A DNA stretch of 64,000 bases from Desulfobulbus propionicus (GTDB lineage: Bacteria; Desulfobacterota; Desulfobulbia; Desulfobulbales; Desulfobulbaceae), in NCBI GenBank assembly GCA_002748735.1, contig PDTC01000011.1, positions 167,998 through 231,997 of the forward strand, read 5' to 3'. Each line of letters starts with the position of its first letter. The first letter of the stretch is position 1. Below, piece by piece: positions 9,071 to 20,566 of the stretch. Both the position numbers and the translations under genes were made by a program. Under the pieces are notes generated by a model that did no database searches, was not told the origin of the DNA, and saw only the letters and a program-made list of their open reading frames with translations.

Positions 9071-9168
9071 TGTACTTCCCTCCTCATGGAGTTTTTCTGG
9101 TTACAGGCAACTTGAAAGAACCATTTGTCTTGTGGCCCTGGTATGTACAGGTTTACCAGTGTATCGCC

Positions 9169-9252
9169 AATTCATGAGGTGCTCAAGTAAAATTCTCAAA
9201 ATTTCATCGTAAAAATACAAAGATTATACGTTTGCTGACAGCATCTCCGCCC
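9169..9252 (-). promoter_or_regulatory. Conserved non-coding block upstream of propeller gene 1
   Basis: About 80 bases of AT-rich sequence, almost identical to 11171-11253 upstream of propeller gene 2, lying 100-180 bases before the ATG. Conservation outside the coding region suggests the promoter was copied with the gene; no precise -10/-35 pair is claimed. Confidence 0.4.
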
Positions 9253-9353
9253 CATCTGGATTCAAGACCTATCCCTGGATACGCTGCCGCCTCACTGCCC
9301 AGTCATGCTGAAAAAAACCGCAATCAAGCAAGACCTGGCGGCTAACACCGGGC

Positions 9354-9387
9354 AAAAAAAAAGGCCGGACGCTAGTCGCGTCCGGCC
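9354..9387 (-). terminator. Rho-independent terminator of propeller gene 2
   Basis: Ten-bp perfect stem GGCCGGACGC / GCGTCCGGCC with a five-base loop. The A9 run on its left is a T-run on the minus strand, and a T5 run on the right makes it partly bidirectional. Confidence 0.85.
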
Positions 9388-9404
9388 TTTTTCCAGGACT
9401 TTTT

Positions 9405-10349
9405 TTAGTTTCTTTTCTTGGGCAGAAACAGCTCCCAGGGAAAATCTTTGCTTTCAAGGTCACGGCGCAGGATGGTACCGTCGTCAGACCCGACAACAAC
9501 AACATCCTTACCCCTACTTCCGGAAATGCCAGAAAAATTATCTGTGGCTCCAGAAATCATGGGGCTCCATTCATTGCCATCGTAATGAAGGATGGTGCCG
9601 CTATCACCAACGGCAAAGACGTCTCTGCCGCTACTCCCCCACACGCCAGCAAGATCTGCTGTTGTATTCGAGGTCATAGTGCTCCAGCTGCTACCATCGT
9701 AGTGAAGGATGGTGCCGGCATTGCCCACAGCAAAGACATCACTGCCGTTGCTGCCCCATACGCCAGTAAGAGCTGCTGTCGCTCCCGACGGCGGAGTCAT
9801 GGCGCTCCAGCCGCCATCATAATGGAAGATCGTCCCATTAGTGCCCACGACAAAGACATCTCTCCTGGCACTTCCCCAGACGGCGAGAAAATTTCTGTTC
9901 ACAAAGGTATAGGTGGTCCAACCACTGCCATCGTAGTGGGTAATGACTCCACTCCCCCCTTGTCTCCCCACGGCAAAGACATCACTACCGCTACTGCCCC
10001 AAATGCCATTAAGCCGTGCCGATGCATCGAACATCGAGCTCCAGCTATTGCCATCGTAGTGGCGAATGTAGTTATAGCTGATAGCAAAGACATCATCAGC
10101 GCTACTGCCCCATACAGCCTGAAGTGCTATTGTCGTCCCCGAGTTCATGGCGGTCCAGCTGCTGCCATCGTGGCGAAGAACGGTACCGCCATTGCCAACG
10201 GCGAAGGCATCACTGTCGCTACTCCTCCACACGGCTCTGAGCTGTTTTTTCTCACCAGAGTTCATGGCGGTCCAGCTGTTGTTCTCCCGTCGGAGGATGG
10301 CACCCTCCTCACCGACAACAAAGACATCACTACCGCTGCTGCCCCACAC
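9405..10349 (-). CDS. Beta-propeller repeat protein 2, frame-disconnected C-terminal part
   Basis: Up to 314 residues with eight VWGSS..DVFAVG repeats, ending DFPWELFLPKKRN. It opens with the same VVGEEGAILRRENNSW unit as copy 1 and then diverges after KKQL. There is no signal peptide, and only an internal GTG could start it. Its frame is -1 (+2) relative to the ORF at 10262-11071, so unlike copy 1 a different shift would be needed to join the halves; this argues against one shared programmed frameshift. Read together, 9405-11071 looks like a single propeller gene broken by recombination between repeats. Confidence 0.6.
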   Translation of the reverse strand: MWGSSGSDVFVVGEEGAILRRENNSWTAMNSGEKKQLRAVWRSSDSDAFAVGNGGTVLRHDGSSWTAMNSGTTIALQAVWGSSADDVFAISYNYIRHYDGNSWSSMFDASARLNGIWGSSGSDVFAVGRQGGSGVITHYDGSGWTTYTFVNRNFLAVWGSARRDVFVVGTNGTIFHYDGGWSAMTPPSGATAALTGVWGSNGSDVFAVGNAGTILHYDGSSWSTMTSNTTADLAGVWGSSGRDVFAVGDSGTILHYDGNEWSPMISGATDNFSGISGSRGKDVVVVGSDDGTILRRDLESKDFPWELFLPKKRN

Positions 10350-10356
10350 GCCAGTA
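10243..10356 (-). repeat. 114-bp block shared with 8129-8242
   Basis: Second copy of the block described at 8129-8242, with one mismatch. Its edge at 10356/10357 is again the point where the upstream reading frame is lost. Confidence 0.85.
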
Positions 10357-11071
10357 TACCATCATAGTGGAGAATGGTACCATAGTCCGCCACGGCAAAG
10401 ACATCATTGCCGCTGCTGCCCCACACACCATTGAGATTTCTTCCCGTATTCGAAGACATGGCGGCCCAAGTGCTGCCATCATAGCGGAGGATAGTACCTC
10501 CATCACCAACGGCAAAGACATCACTACCGCTGCTCCCCCACACGCCATGAAAAGCTGCTGTCACCCCCGCCGGCAGCCCCATAACGCTCCAGGCACTGCC
10601 ATCATAGTGGAGGATGGTGCCGCTCGTTCCCACGGCAAAGACATCACTGCCGCTACTGCCCCACACGCCAGCAAGATCCGCTGTCACTCCCGGCGGCAGC
10701 GCCATAGCACTCCAGTCGCTGCCATCATAATGAAGAATGGTACCGCTATCACCAACGGCAAAAAGATCACTGCTACCGTCTCCCCAGATACTTCTAAGAG
10801 TGACATCTGTTGTCGAGGGCATGCCGGTCCAGACACTACCATCGTAGTGAAGAATAGTGCCGACCTCACCGACGGCAAAGAGATCATTGGGGCTGGTCCC
10901 CCAAACGTCATTGAGATCATATCCCTGGGGCAAGGGATTCTCCCAGCACCACTTATCCGCAGAGCAAACCTTTGCCCAGGCCTGATGGCCGCAGACAAGC
11001 AACAGCATGAACCCAACGACAGATGTCAGCATCAGCCATGATCGAATGACAGCCGTAAATGAATTTTTCAT
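10262..11071 (-). CDS. Beta-propeller repeat protein 2, secreted N-terminal part
   Basis: 269 residues with a signal peptide almost identical to that of copy 1 (ending GHQAWA-K) and four full repeats plus most of a fifth (DVFAVADYGTILHYDG). After that the reading frame leaves the repeat: the last ~31 residues (ILACGAAAVVMSLLS...) are an out-of-frame reading of the 114-bp shared block. The first ~110 residues differ from copy 1 at only a few positions, so the duplication is recent or the copies are homogenised. An SD (GGAGGGA) precedes the ATG. Predicted to be exported; function unknown. Confidence 0.65.
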   Translation of the reverse strand: MKNSFTAVIRSWLMLTSVVGFMLLLVCGHQAWAKVCSADKWCWENPLPQGYDLNDVWGTSPNDLFAVGEVGTILHYDGSVWTGMPSTTDVTLRSIWGDGSSDLFAVGDSGTILHYDGSDWSAMALPPGVTADLAGVWGSSGSDVFAVGTSGTILHYDGSAWSVMGLPAGVTAAFHGVWGSSGSDVFAVGDGGTILRYDGSTWAAMSSNTGRNLNGVWGSSGNDVFAVADYGTILHYDGILACGAAAVVMSLLSVRRVPSSDGRTTAGPP

Positions 11072-11400
11072 TGTGCGTCCCTCCTCATGGAGTTTTTCTG
11101 GTTACAGGCAACTTGAAAGAACCATCTATCTCCTGACCCTGGTAGTACAGATGTACTAATCGTACCGCCGATTCATGAGGTGCTCAAGTAAAATTCTCAA
11201 AATTTCATCGTAAAAATACAAAGATTATACATTTGCTGACAGCATCTCCGCCCATTTGGATTCAAGCCCTATCCCTGGATACACTGCCGCCTCGCCACCC
11301 AGTCATGTGGGCAAAAGCAGTAATCCACGAGCAACTGCCTGCCAACACCGGGCAAAAAAACGCCAGACGCTGGCAGTATCCGTTGTTCTCCAGGACGTTT
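11072..11400. other. Intergenic region between propeller genes 2 and 3
   Basis: Holds the second copy of the conserved AT-rich block (11171-11253), then a segment with GTCATGTGGGCAAAAGCAG that recurs upstream of gene 3 near 12503-12525, and the terminator of gene 3. No gene is seen. Confidence 0.5.
11354..11374 (-). terminator. Short hairpin with T7 run after propeller gene 3
   Basis: GCCAG / CTGGC stem (11362-11374) with A7 on its left, i.e. T7 on the minus strand. The stem is short, but the placement matches the terminator of copy 2. Confidence 0.5.
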
Positions 11401-12387
11401 TCAGTCTCTTTTTTTTGGCAGGAACATCTCCCAGGGGAAGTCGTTGTCAAGGGTGCATCTCAGGATGGTACCGTCATACCCCACGGCAAAGACATCTCTG
11501 CCACTGATTCCCCAAACACCATTGAGCTCTTTTATCGTTTCCGGGGTCATATCGGTCCAGGTTTTGCCATCGTAGTGGAGAATGACTCCACGATGAATCC
11601 CCCCGGCTCCCACGGCAAAGACATCGCTGCCGTTGTTTCCCCAGACACCAGCAAGATCAAGATCCCTTGTCGTGTTCAAAGGCATTGTTTCCCATGTGCT
11701 GCCATTGTAGTGGAGGATGGTGCGATCATCCCCGACGGCAAAGACATCATTACTGCTGCTCCCCCAGATACCAGTAAGATATGTGGTCGTACCCGAAAGC
11801 ATGTGTGTCCATTGGTTGCCATCGTAGTGGAAGATGGTACCGCTCGTTCCCACGGCAAAGACATCTCCGGCGCTACTCCCCCAGACATCCTCAAGATGGT
11901 CAGTAAGTTCCAGACTCATATCGACCCATTCGTTGCCATTGTAGTGGAGGATAGTACCACTATCCCCGACGACAAAAACATTACTGCCACTGCTCCCCCA
12001 CACCCCAGCAAGCCTTGTTTCCCAGTCCATAACGTTCCAGCCTTCACCGTCGTAGTGGAGAATCTTCCGATACCCGACGGCAAAAACATTACGGTCACTG
12101 CTTCCCCAGACATCATAGAGTAAATTTGTTCTCTTCAAATGCATGGGGTTCCAGTCACTGCCATTATAATGGAGGATGACGCCCGCATTCCCCACCACAA
12201 AAAGATCACTGGTGCTGCTTCCCCAGATACTTTGAAAAATGTCTGACGTTCCCGGTTCCATGGCGGTCCATCCACTCGAACAACCCTTTGCCCAAGCCTG
12301 ATGACCGCAGACAAGCAACAGTAAAACTCCGACGACGGATGTCAGTATCAGCCATGATCGGGTGGCAAGTGTGAATAAAGTTTTCAT
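11401..12387 (-). CDS. Secreted seven-repeat beta-propeller protein 3 (intact)
   Basis: 328 residues in one unbroken frame: signal peptide (MKTLFTLATRSWLILTSVVG ... GHQAWA-K), a short linker (GCSSGWTAMEPG), then seven repeats with the core (V/I)WGSS..DVFAVG..GTILHYNG..W, and the shared C-terminus DFPWEMFLPKKRD. Seven units is the blade number of a classic seven-bladed propeller, as in YCF48/BNR-like proteins; the fold is inferred. This copy lacks the EEGAILRREN unit found at the junctions of copies 1 and 2 and is the best reference for the intact architecture. Exported; partner unknown. An SD GGAGGGA lies just upstream of the ATG. Confidence 0.75.
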   Translation of the reverse strand: MKTLFTLATRSWLILTSVVGVLLLLVCGHQAWAKGCSSGWTAMEPGTSDIFQSIWGSSTSDLFVVGNAGVILHYNGSDWNPMHLKRTNLLYDVWGSSDRNVFAVGYRKILHYDGEGWNVMDWETRLAGVWGSSGSNVFVVGDSGTILHYNGNEWVDMSLELTDHLEDVWGSSAGDVFAVGTSGTIFHYDGNQWTHMLSGTTTYLTGIWGSSSNDVFAVGDDRTILHYNGSTWETMPLNTTRDLDLAGVWGNNGSDVFAVGAGGIHRGVILHYDGKTWTDMTPETIKELNGVWGISGRDVFAVGYDGTILRCTLDNDFPWEMFLPKKRD

Positions 12388-12561
12388 GGTGCTTCCCTCC
12401 TTGTGTAATGGTGCTGATTACAGGCAAGCACCGTTTGCCTTGCAGCTCTGCCATCTGGATCTGTAAGCATCCCAGAGTGACGGCGCTGCATCTCGCTGCC
12501 CATCATGTGGGCAAAAGCAGCAATCCAGTAAGACCCGCCTCCCCTGGGCCTGAGCAAGCCC

Positions 12562-12594
12562 AAAAAAAAGGGGGACACCCAGGTAGCGTCCCCC
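12562..12594 (-). terminator. Rho-independent terminator of ftsH
   Basis: GGGGGAC / GTCCCCC stem (12570-12576 with 12588-12594) and an A8 run at 12562-12569 that reads as T8 on the minus strand, about 40 bases past the ftsH stop. It separates ftsH from the propeller array. Confidence 0.85.
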
Positions 12595-12634
12595 TCATTC
12601 TCGGCATCCCAACCAGCAAGACTTCCCCGCGTGG

Positions 12635-14602
<1,968 letters not shown>

Positions 14603-14685
14603 AAGGCTTTCCTCATATAATAATTTACCCGGCTCTCCGGGCCGGGTCTGTACTGACTAGTACCTATGATAAGGCAGATTACCGT

Positions 14686-17600
14686 TCAGTCAACACCCTT
14701 TGCAAATTCCTGGATGGTCTTTACCCTGATCTGCTGCTTTCGCAGCGAGGCCACAGCCATGGCCATGGACCAGGCACCGGTCACGGTGGTGGTGTAGGGA
14801 ATGTGCGATTCCAGGGCCGAGCGACGGATGGTGTACGAGTCCTCGGTGGTCCTGCGGCCAGCTGAGGTGTTGATAATCCAGTGTACCTCACCGTTGAGCA
14901 CCCGATCGAGGATGTTGGGACGCCCCTGGCTGATCTTCTTCACCTTTTCACAGGGGATGCCGGCGGCCTTCATCCGCTCGGCGGTGCCATGGGTAGCGAG
15001 CAGCCTGTACCCCAAATCGACCAGTCGCTGTGCTGTCGGTAAAATGGACTCCTTGTCAGAATGGCGCACCGAGATGAACACGGTACCCTCGAGCGGCAGG
15101 TGGACACCAGCCGCCTGCTGCGACTTGGCCATGGCCTGGCCGAGATCGTCGTCGATTCCCATGACCTCACCGGTGGACTTCATCTCCGGCCCCAGCAGCA
15201 CGTCGACGCCCTCAAACCGGTCAAACGGAAAAACAGCCTCCTTCACCGACCAGTGAGGTAAGGTTTTCTCGGTGGTCAGGCCGAGCTCCTCCAGGCGCAT
15301 GCCCATCATCACCTTGGTGGCGATCCTGGCGAGCGGAATCCCTGTGGCCTTACTGACGAACGGCACTGTCCGCGAGGCCCGCGGATTGACCTCAAGCACG
15401 TACAGATCCTCGCCCTTGACCGCGAACTGCACGTTCATCAGACCGATAACGCCCAGCTCCGCGGCCATGGCCCGGGTGGCCCGGGAAATTTCCGCAACCA
15501 TGGCCTGCGAAAGGGTATGGGGCGGCAGCACGCAGGCCGAATCACCGCTATGGATACCAGCCTCTTCAATATGCTCCATAATGCCGCCGATCACGGTCCG
15601 TTCACCATCACAGATCGCGTCCACATCCACCTCAACCGCGTCCTTGAGGAACTTGTCCAGAAGTACCGGATGGGTGCTGTCGCGTATGCCGGGCAGGTTC
15701 ATGAAGTCACGGATTCCCTCTTCATTGTAGACAATGCGCATATCGCGGCCACCGAGCACATAGCTGGGTCGCATGACCACAGGGTAGCCGATCTCACCCG
15801 CGACAACCAGGGCTTCCTCAGGTGTTCTGGCCGTACCGTTGGCTGGCTGGCGCAGGCCAAGTTTCTGCAGAAACTGCTGAAACCGCTTGCGGTCTTCGGC
15901 ACGGTCAATGGCATCCGGCGATGTTCCGATAATCGGCACTCCTGCTTCATGCAGGGGCACAGCCAGGTTTAGCGGCGTCTGGCCGCCAAACTGGACGATA
16001 ACCCCCTCGGGACGTTCGCGCTCAATGATGTTGAGCACATCTTCCCGGGTCAGTGGTTCAAAGTACAGCTTGTCTGAGGTGTCGTAATCCGTGGAGACCG
16101 TCTCCGGATTGGAGTTGACCATGATGGATTCGACGCCGAGCTCCCGCAGGGCAAAGCTGGCGTGAACGCAGCAGTAGTCAAATTCAATGCCCTGACCAAT
16201 GCGGTTCGGGCCACCGCCAAGAATCATGATCTTTTGCCGGTTGCTGATCCTCGCCTCATCCTCCTGTTCGTAGGTCGAGTAGTAGTAGGGGGTGTAGGAT
16301 TCAAACTCGGCGGCGCAGGTGTCCACCAGTTTATACACAGGTAGTAGCCCGAGTTTTTCGCGAAGACTGCGGACATCGACCTCTGAGGTGCCGGTCAGGT
16401 GGGCGATCTGGGCATCACTGAAGCCATGCTGTTTGACATCGCGGAGAAAGGCCCGGTCCAGCCCGGCAAAGCCCTGCTGACGAATTTCATCACCCTTGGC
16501 GACGATCTGTTTGAACGTATAAAGAAACCATGGATCTATCCTGGTCAGCTCAAAGAGACGGTCCAGGGCCATACCGCGCCTGAGGGCCTCAAACAGATAG
16601 CTCATCCGCCGGGAGCTGGGGCGCACCAGGCCGCGATCCAGGTCGTCGGCATGGAGAGCCTCCAGGGTGTCCTCACCGTCAAAGCCGAACCCCATCCGCC
16701 CGACCTCCAGGCTACGCAGTCCTTTCTGGAAGGCCTCCTTGAACGTCCTGCTGATGGCCATGGTCTCTCCCACAGACTTCATGGCCGTGGTGAGAAGATC
16801 TTCGGTTTCCGGAAATTTCTCAAAGGTCCACCGCGGGATCTTGACCACGCAGTAGTCAATGGCCGGCTCGAACGAAGCGCAGGTCTCCCGGGTAATGTCG
16901 TTTTTGAGTTCATCGAGGGTGTAGCCAACGGCCAGCTTGGCGGCAATCTTGGCGATGGGAAACCCTGTCGCCTTGGAAGCGAGGGCTGAGGAGCGCGACA
17001 CCCTTGGATTCATTTCAATGACCATCAACTCTCCGTCTTCGGGGTTTACCGCAAACTGGACATTGGAGCCGCCGGTCTCCACCCCGATTTCCCGGATAAT
17101 GGCGATGGCGGCATTGCGCATCTGCTGGTATTCGACGTCGGTGAGTGTCTGCGCTGGAGCCACGGTGATGGAATCACCGGTGTGTACACCCATGGGGTCA
17201 ACATTTTCAATGGAACAGATAATGACGACATTATCGTTGCGGTCCCGCATCACCTCGAGTTCGTACTCTTTCCAGCCCAGCAGGCTGCGTTCGAGCATGA
17301 TCTCACTGGTCATGCTCAGGTCGAGGCCGGCCGAGGCCAGCTCTCTGAGCTCACTGCGGTTATAGGCGACACCACCGCCAGTGCCCCCCAGGGTAAAACT
17401 GGGCCGGACAATCACCGGAAAACCAATGGTCCCGGCTGCATCAAGGGCTGCGTCCAGGGTGTGGACAATCGCCGACTCCGGTACCTTGAGCCCAATCTTG
17501 CGCATGGCCTCGCGAAACTCCTCACGGCCTTCTGCCTTGCGGATAACCGTGATATCGGCTGCGAGCATCTCCACCTTGTACTGTTCGAGTACCCCCATCT

Positions 17601-17910
17601 CCGCCACCTTGATGGCAGTGTTGAGTGCCGTCTGGCCGCCAAGGGTGGGCAACAGGGCATCAGGCCGTTCCCGCTCGATGATTCTGGCCACGCACTCCGG
17701 GGTGAGGGGTTCGATGTAGGTGCGGTCGGCCAGCTCCGGCTCGGTCATAATGGTGGCCGGATTGGAGTTGACGAGCACCACCTGGTAGCCCTCCTCCTTG
17801 AGCGCTTTGACCGCTTGAGCCCCTGAATAGTCAAACTCGCAGGCCTGGCTGATGATAATCGGCCCGGAGCCGATCAGAAGAATCTTCGTAATGTCTGTAC
17901 GCTTGGGCAT
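14686..17910 (-). CDS. carB: Carbamoyl-phosphate synthase, large subunit
   Basis: Makes carbamoyl phosphate from bicarbonate, ammonia (delivered by CarA) and two ATP, for arginine and pyrimidine synthesis. The 1074 residues match the usual length. The two homologous ATP-grasp halves are clear: the first opens with [22 protein letters not shown], the second with [21 protein letters not shown]-terminal MGS-like allosteric domain contains [18 protein letters not shown] and [15 protein letters not shown]. It starts 16 bases after the carA stop and is the last gene of waaA-carA-carB. A purine-rich SD-like stretch precedes the ATG. Confidence 0.98.
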   Translation of the reverse strand: MPKRTDITKILLIGSGPIIISQACEFDYSGAQAVKALKEEGYQVVLVNSNPATIMTEPELADRTYIEPLTPECVARIIERERPDALLPTLGGQTALNTAIKVAEMGVLEQYKVEMLAADITVIRKAEGREEFREAMRKIGLKVPESAIVHTLDAALDAAGTIGFPVIVRPSFTLGGTGGGVAYNRSELRELASAGLDLSMTSEIMLERSLLGWKEYELEVMRDRNDNVVIICSIENVDPMGVHTGDSITVAPAQTLTDVEYQQMRNAAIAIIREIGVETGGSNVQFAVNPEDGELMVIEMNPRVSRSSALASKATGFPIAKIAAKLAVGYTLDELKNDITRETCASFEPAIDYCVVKIPRWTFEKFPETEDLLTTAMKSVGETMAISRTFKEAFQKGLRSLEVGRMGFGFDGEDTLEALHADDLDRGLVRPSSRRMSYLFEALRRGMALDRLFELTRIDPWFLYTFKQIVAKGDEIRQQGFAGLDRAFLRDVKQHGFSDAQIAHLTGTSEVDVRSLREKLGLLPVYKLVDTCAAEFESYTPYYYSTYEQEDEARISNRQKIMILGGGPNRIGQGIEFDYCCVHASFALRELGVESIMVNSNPETVSTDYDTSDKLYFEPLTREDVLNIIERERPEGVIVQFGGQTPLNLAVPLHEAGVPIIGTSPDAIDRAEDRKRFQQFLQKLGLRQPANGTARTPEEALVVAGEIGYPVVMRPSYVLGGRDMRIVYNEEGIRDFMNLPGIRDSTHPVLLDKFLKDAVEVDVDAICDGERTVIGGIMEHIEEAGIHSGDSACVLPPHTLSQAMVAEISRATRAMAAELGVIGLMNVQFAVKGEDLYVLEVNPRASRTVPFVSKATGIPLARIATKVMMGMRLEELGLTTEKTLPHWSVKEAVFPFDRFEGVDVLLGPEMKSTGEVMGIDDDLGQAMAKSQQAAGVHLPLEGTVFISVRHSDKESILPTAQRLVDLGYRLLATHGTAERMKAAGIPCEKVKKISQGRPNILDRVLNGEVHWIINTSAGRRTTEDSYTIRRSALESHIPYTTTVTGAWSMAMAVASLRKQQIRVKTIQEFAKGVD

Positions 17911-17926
17911 CTCTTCTACCGGAGGA

Positions 17927-19039
17927 TTATGCAGTTTTCTCCATCAAGGCGATAAACCGATCAAACAGATATTCGGCATCATGGGGACCTGGGCCGTGTT
18001 CCGGATGATACTGAACACTGAACACCGGCAGCTCCCGATGGCGCATGCCGGCAAGGCTGCCGTCGTTGAGGTTGATATGGGTGACCTCGATTTCCGGAGG
18101 CAGACTGTGCGGGTCGACACAGAAACCATGATTCTGGGCGGTGATCTCGACCCGTCCGGTGGTCAGATCCTTTACCGGCTGGTTGCCACCACGGTGACCA
18201 AACTTGAGCTTGTAGGTGGAGCCACCATAGGCAAGGCCGAGCATCTGGTGGCCCAGACAGATACCAAAGATCGGCTTTTTCCCAAGAAGGCTGCGGATAT
18301 TGTCCACGACGCCAGCCACACCTGCCGGATCTCCTGGTCCGTTGGACAGGAAGATACCATCGGGATTGAGCTCGAGAACCACGGTCGCCGGGGTGGTCGC
18401 CGGCACGACCAGGACCTCGCAGCCCCGCCGGCTCATGAGTCGAAGCTGGTTGAACTTGATACCAAAATCATAGGCTGCCACCCGAAAACTGGCGGTGTCG
18501 TCGGTGAAGCCGTTCGCCGCCACCAGTCGGCCGTTGCGCCAGACGCAGATCTGCTTGCCTGTCACCCTGCTCACCATATCCTGCCCCACGAGACCGGTCC
18601 AGTCGCGGGCCCGCGCCACCAGTGAGGCAGCGTCAAAATCCTGGGTGGTGATGACAGCCTTCATCGCCCCGAGGGTACGAATCTTCCTGGTGAGCATCCG
18701 GGTATCCACCCCTTCGACCCCCAGGATGGAATGCCGCCTGAGCAGGTCGGCCAGGTTACCCTGTGCCCGATAATTACTGGGAAACTGCTGGTACTCACGG
18801 ACCACAAAGGCCCCCGGAAAGAGGGCAGTGGACTCCATATCCTCAGCGTTTACGCCATAGCTGCCGATAAGCGGATAGGTCATGGTCACCAGCTGGCCGG
18901 TATAGGAGGGATCGCTCAGGACCTCCTGATAGCCACTCATACTGGTGTTAAAGACAATCTCGCCAACCGCCTCACCCTCGCCGGTAAAGGAGCGCCCCTC
19001 AAGAACAGTCCCGTCTTCCAGTCCTATGAATGCTTTCAT
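17927..19039 (-). CDS. carA: Carbamoyl-phosphate synthase, small (glutaminase) subunit
   Basis: Class I glutamine amidotransferase subunit that hydrolyses glutamine and channels ammonia to CarB. The 370 residues comprise the CarA N-terminal domain ([14 protein letters not shown] ... [12 protein letters not shown]) and the amidotransferase domain with the nucleophile Cys261 in [11 protein letters not shown] and the His/Glu pair in [14 protein letters not shown]. The ATG overlaps the stop of waaA (ATGA at 19036-19039), so the two are translationally coupled. Sitting between waaA and carB, it links a lipopolysaccharide gene to pyrimidine/arginine synthesis only by transcription, as far as can be seen. 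Confidence 0.97.
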   Translation of the reverse strand: MKAFIGLEDGTVLEGRSFTGEGEAVGEIVFNTSMSGYQEVLSDPSYTGQLVTMTYPLIGSYGVNAEDMESTALFPGAFVVREYQQFPSNYRAQGNLADLLRRHSILGVEGVDTRMLTRKIRTLGAMKAVITTQDFDAASLVARARDWTGLVGQDMVSRVTGKQICVWRNGRLVAANGFTDDTASFRVAAYDFGIKFNQLRLMSRRGCEVLVVPATTPATVVLELNPDGIFLSNGPGDPAGVAGVVDNIRSLLGKKPIFGICLGHQMLGLAYGGSTYKLKFGHRGGNQPVKDLTTGRVEITAQNHGFCVDPHSLPPEIEVTHINLNDGSLAGMRHRELPVFSVQYHPEHGPGPHDAEYLFDRFIALMEKTA

Positions 19040-20388
19040 CTGTCCCAGGTAAAGGTTGATTGTCGGGCATGCCGGGAGAGCACCTCCCGGACGATATTCA
19101 CCTGCCGGGCAGCCGCTCCCCTCTGGGTGGCGGCTGCATCGCGGGCGGCCTCGCCGGCTCGCTCCCGAGCAGATCTGTCAGCAAGATGCACCAGGACAAG
19201 CTCGCGAAGGGCAGCGCCATCATTGACCTGAAAACCGCCCCCTGATTTGACGAGCAGTGCGGCCGCATCTTGAAAATCTCTCATGGACGGCCCAAAGTAG
19301 ACCGGCCTTCCCCAGCGGGCAGCCTCCATGATGTTGTGGCCACCCTTTGGCACCAGGCTGCCGCCGCAAAAGAGCAGATCACCGGCCGCATACACCTCTG
19401 CCAGTTCACCCATGCAGTCAATCAGCACCACCTGGGCACAACGCTGCCGACCATCGGCCAATGCCGAGTACAGGGTATAGGCAACTTCTTCCCGGTCCAG
19501 CAGCGCCTGGACTTCGGCCAGTCGTTGCAGATGCCGGGGAGCCAGCACCCAAAGGGTCGGTCCCTTGGCCGCCAGTGCCCTGTAGACAGGAAGCAGTATC
19601 TGCTCCTCGCCGCTACGGGTGGAGCCACAGACAAAGACAGTCTGTCCGTTAACCTGCAGCTCCTGGCGACGCTGTTGCCGGATCGCCGCAGGATTTTCTG
19701 GCCACTGGTCATACTTGAGATTGCCACTGACCTCAATACGTTCGGCCGCAACGCCCAGGCGCAGGAAGCGGTCCCGGTCTGTCCCGGTAATCACTGCCAA
19801 CCGTTCAAAGGTTCCGAGGCTGCTGCGGATCAGCCTGCCAGTTTTCAGGTAAAGCCTGCAGGAGCGCTCGGAGAGCCGGCCATTTAACAGTACGGCTTTC
19901 ACTCCCAGGCGCTTGAGCTCCAGCAGGGTAACCGGCCACAGCTCTGTTTCCAGGCAGAGGTACAGCGACGGGTTCAGCAGCTTGCAGGCCCGGCGCACAG
20001 CAGCGGGCCCGTCCAACGGCGCAAGCAGACAGCAGACCTCGCCGGGCAGCTGCCGCTGCGCCGCCTCACGCCCTTTGACCGTCATGGTGGTGACCACCAG
20101 CCGGTAGTCCGGCATTGCCGTCAGGAGCACATCGATCAGAACTTTTGCCGCCTGTACTTCCCCTACGGATGCGGCATGGAGCCAGAGAACCGGTCGTTGA
20201 TCCGTTGGTGAAAGAGAGTGGGGAGCATACCGTGCCAGCCGCTGCCGCAAGTCCTGGAAAACGGCAGCCCGGGAAAGGCGCGACACCGAAGCGACTATCG
20301 ACAGCAGCAGGCAGACAACAGTGGTCAGGGCGGCATAGACCGCATACAGCGCACCATTTCCTCTGCCCGCATCGTGCCAGCTCATCAT
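19036..20388 (-). CDS. waaA: 3-deoxy-D-manno-octulosonic acid (Kdo) transferase
   Basis: Transfers Kdo from CMP-Kdo to lipid A precursors at the inner membrane; its presence indicates a lipopolysaccharide outer membrane. The 450 residues have an N-terminal membrane anchor (about 14-35), the family motif LWLHAASVGEVQAAK with the catalytic Glu, the GT-B C-terminal domain starting near VCGSTRSGEEQ, and the nucleotide-sugar binding stretch GGSLVPKGGHNIMEAARWG followed by GPSMRDFQDAA. First gene of waaA-carA-carB, overlapping carA by four bases. Confidence 0.93.
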   Translation of the reverse strand: MMSWHDAGRGNGALYAVYAALTTVVCLLLSIVASVSRLSRAAVFQDLRQRLARYAPHSLSPTDQRPVLWLHAASVGEVQAAKVLIDVLLTAMPDYRLVVTTMTVKGREAAQRQLPGEVCCLLAPLDGPAAVRRACKLLNPSLYLCLETELWPVTLLELKRLGVKAVLLNGRLSERSCRLYLKTGRLIRSSLGTFERLAVITGTDRDRFLRLGVAAERIEVSGNLKYDQWPENPAAIRQQRRQELQVNGQTVFVCGSTRSGEEQILLPVYRALAAKGPTLWVLAPRHLQRLAEVQALLDREEVAYTLYSALADGRQRCAQVVLIDCMGELAEVYAAGDLLFCGGSLVPKGGHNIMEAARWGRPVYFGPSMRDFQDAAALLVKSGGGFQVNDGAALRELVLVHLADRSARERAGEAARDAAATQRGAAARQVNIVREVLSRHARQSTFTWDR

Positions 20389-20566
20389 AAATACATCAGT
20401 TAAGCAGATACAGCCGGTATCGTCAAGGGGAACCCTGTCTTGCTCCCGGTTTTCTCGCAGTTTCCCTTGACAGGGTCATACAGAGATTGGTAAGCAGGAC
20501 AGATTGTCTAACAATCACCGGAACGGAGACCGTTTCCGCCCATTTGACCATGTGCTGGAGGAAAGC

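Larger units (their letters stand above)
9071..9404. other. Intergenic region between propeller genes 1 and 2, partly duplicated
   Basis: The part from about 9169 to 9290 is nearly the same as 11171-11290, in front of copy 2, including an AT-rich block likely to hold the promoter. The rest holds the terminator of copy 2. No gene is seen. Confidence 0.5.

Noticed and set aside
7177-12123. Long plus-strand ORFs antisense to the propeller genes
   Set aside because: They are shadows of the repeats: codon bias of the VWGSS..DVFAVG units keeps the opposite strand open. None has an SD or signal peptide, and the products are repeats of meaningless motifs.
7237-12387. Regularly spaced repeats that could suggest a CRISPR array
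   Set aside because: The period is about 110-120 bases, the repeats are coding and diverged, and there is no short palindromic repeat with unique spacers.
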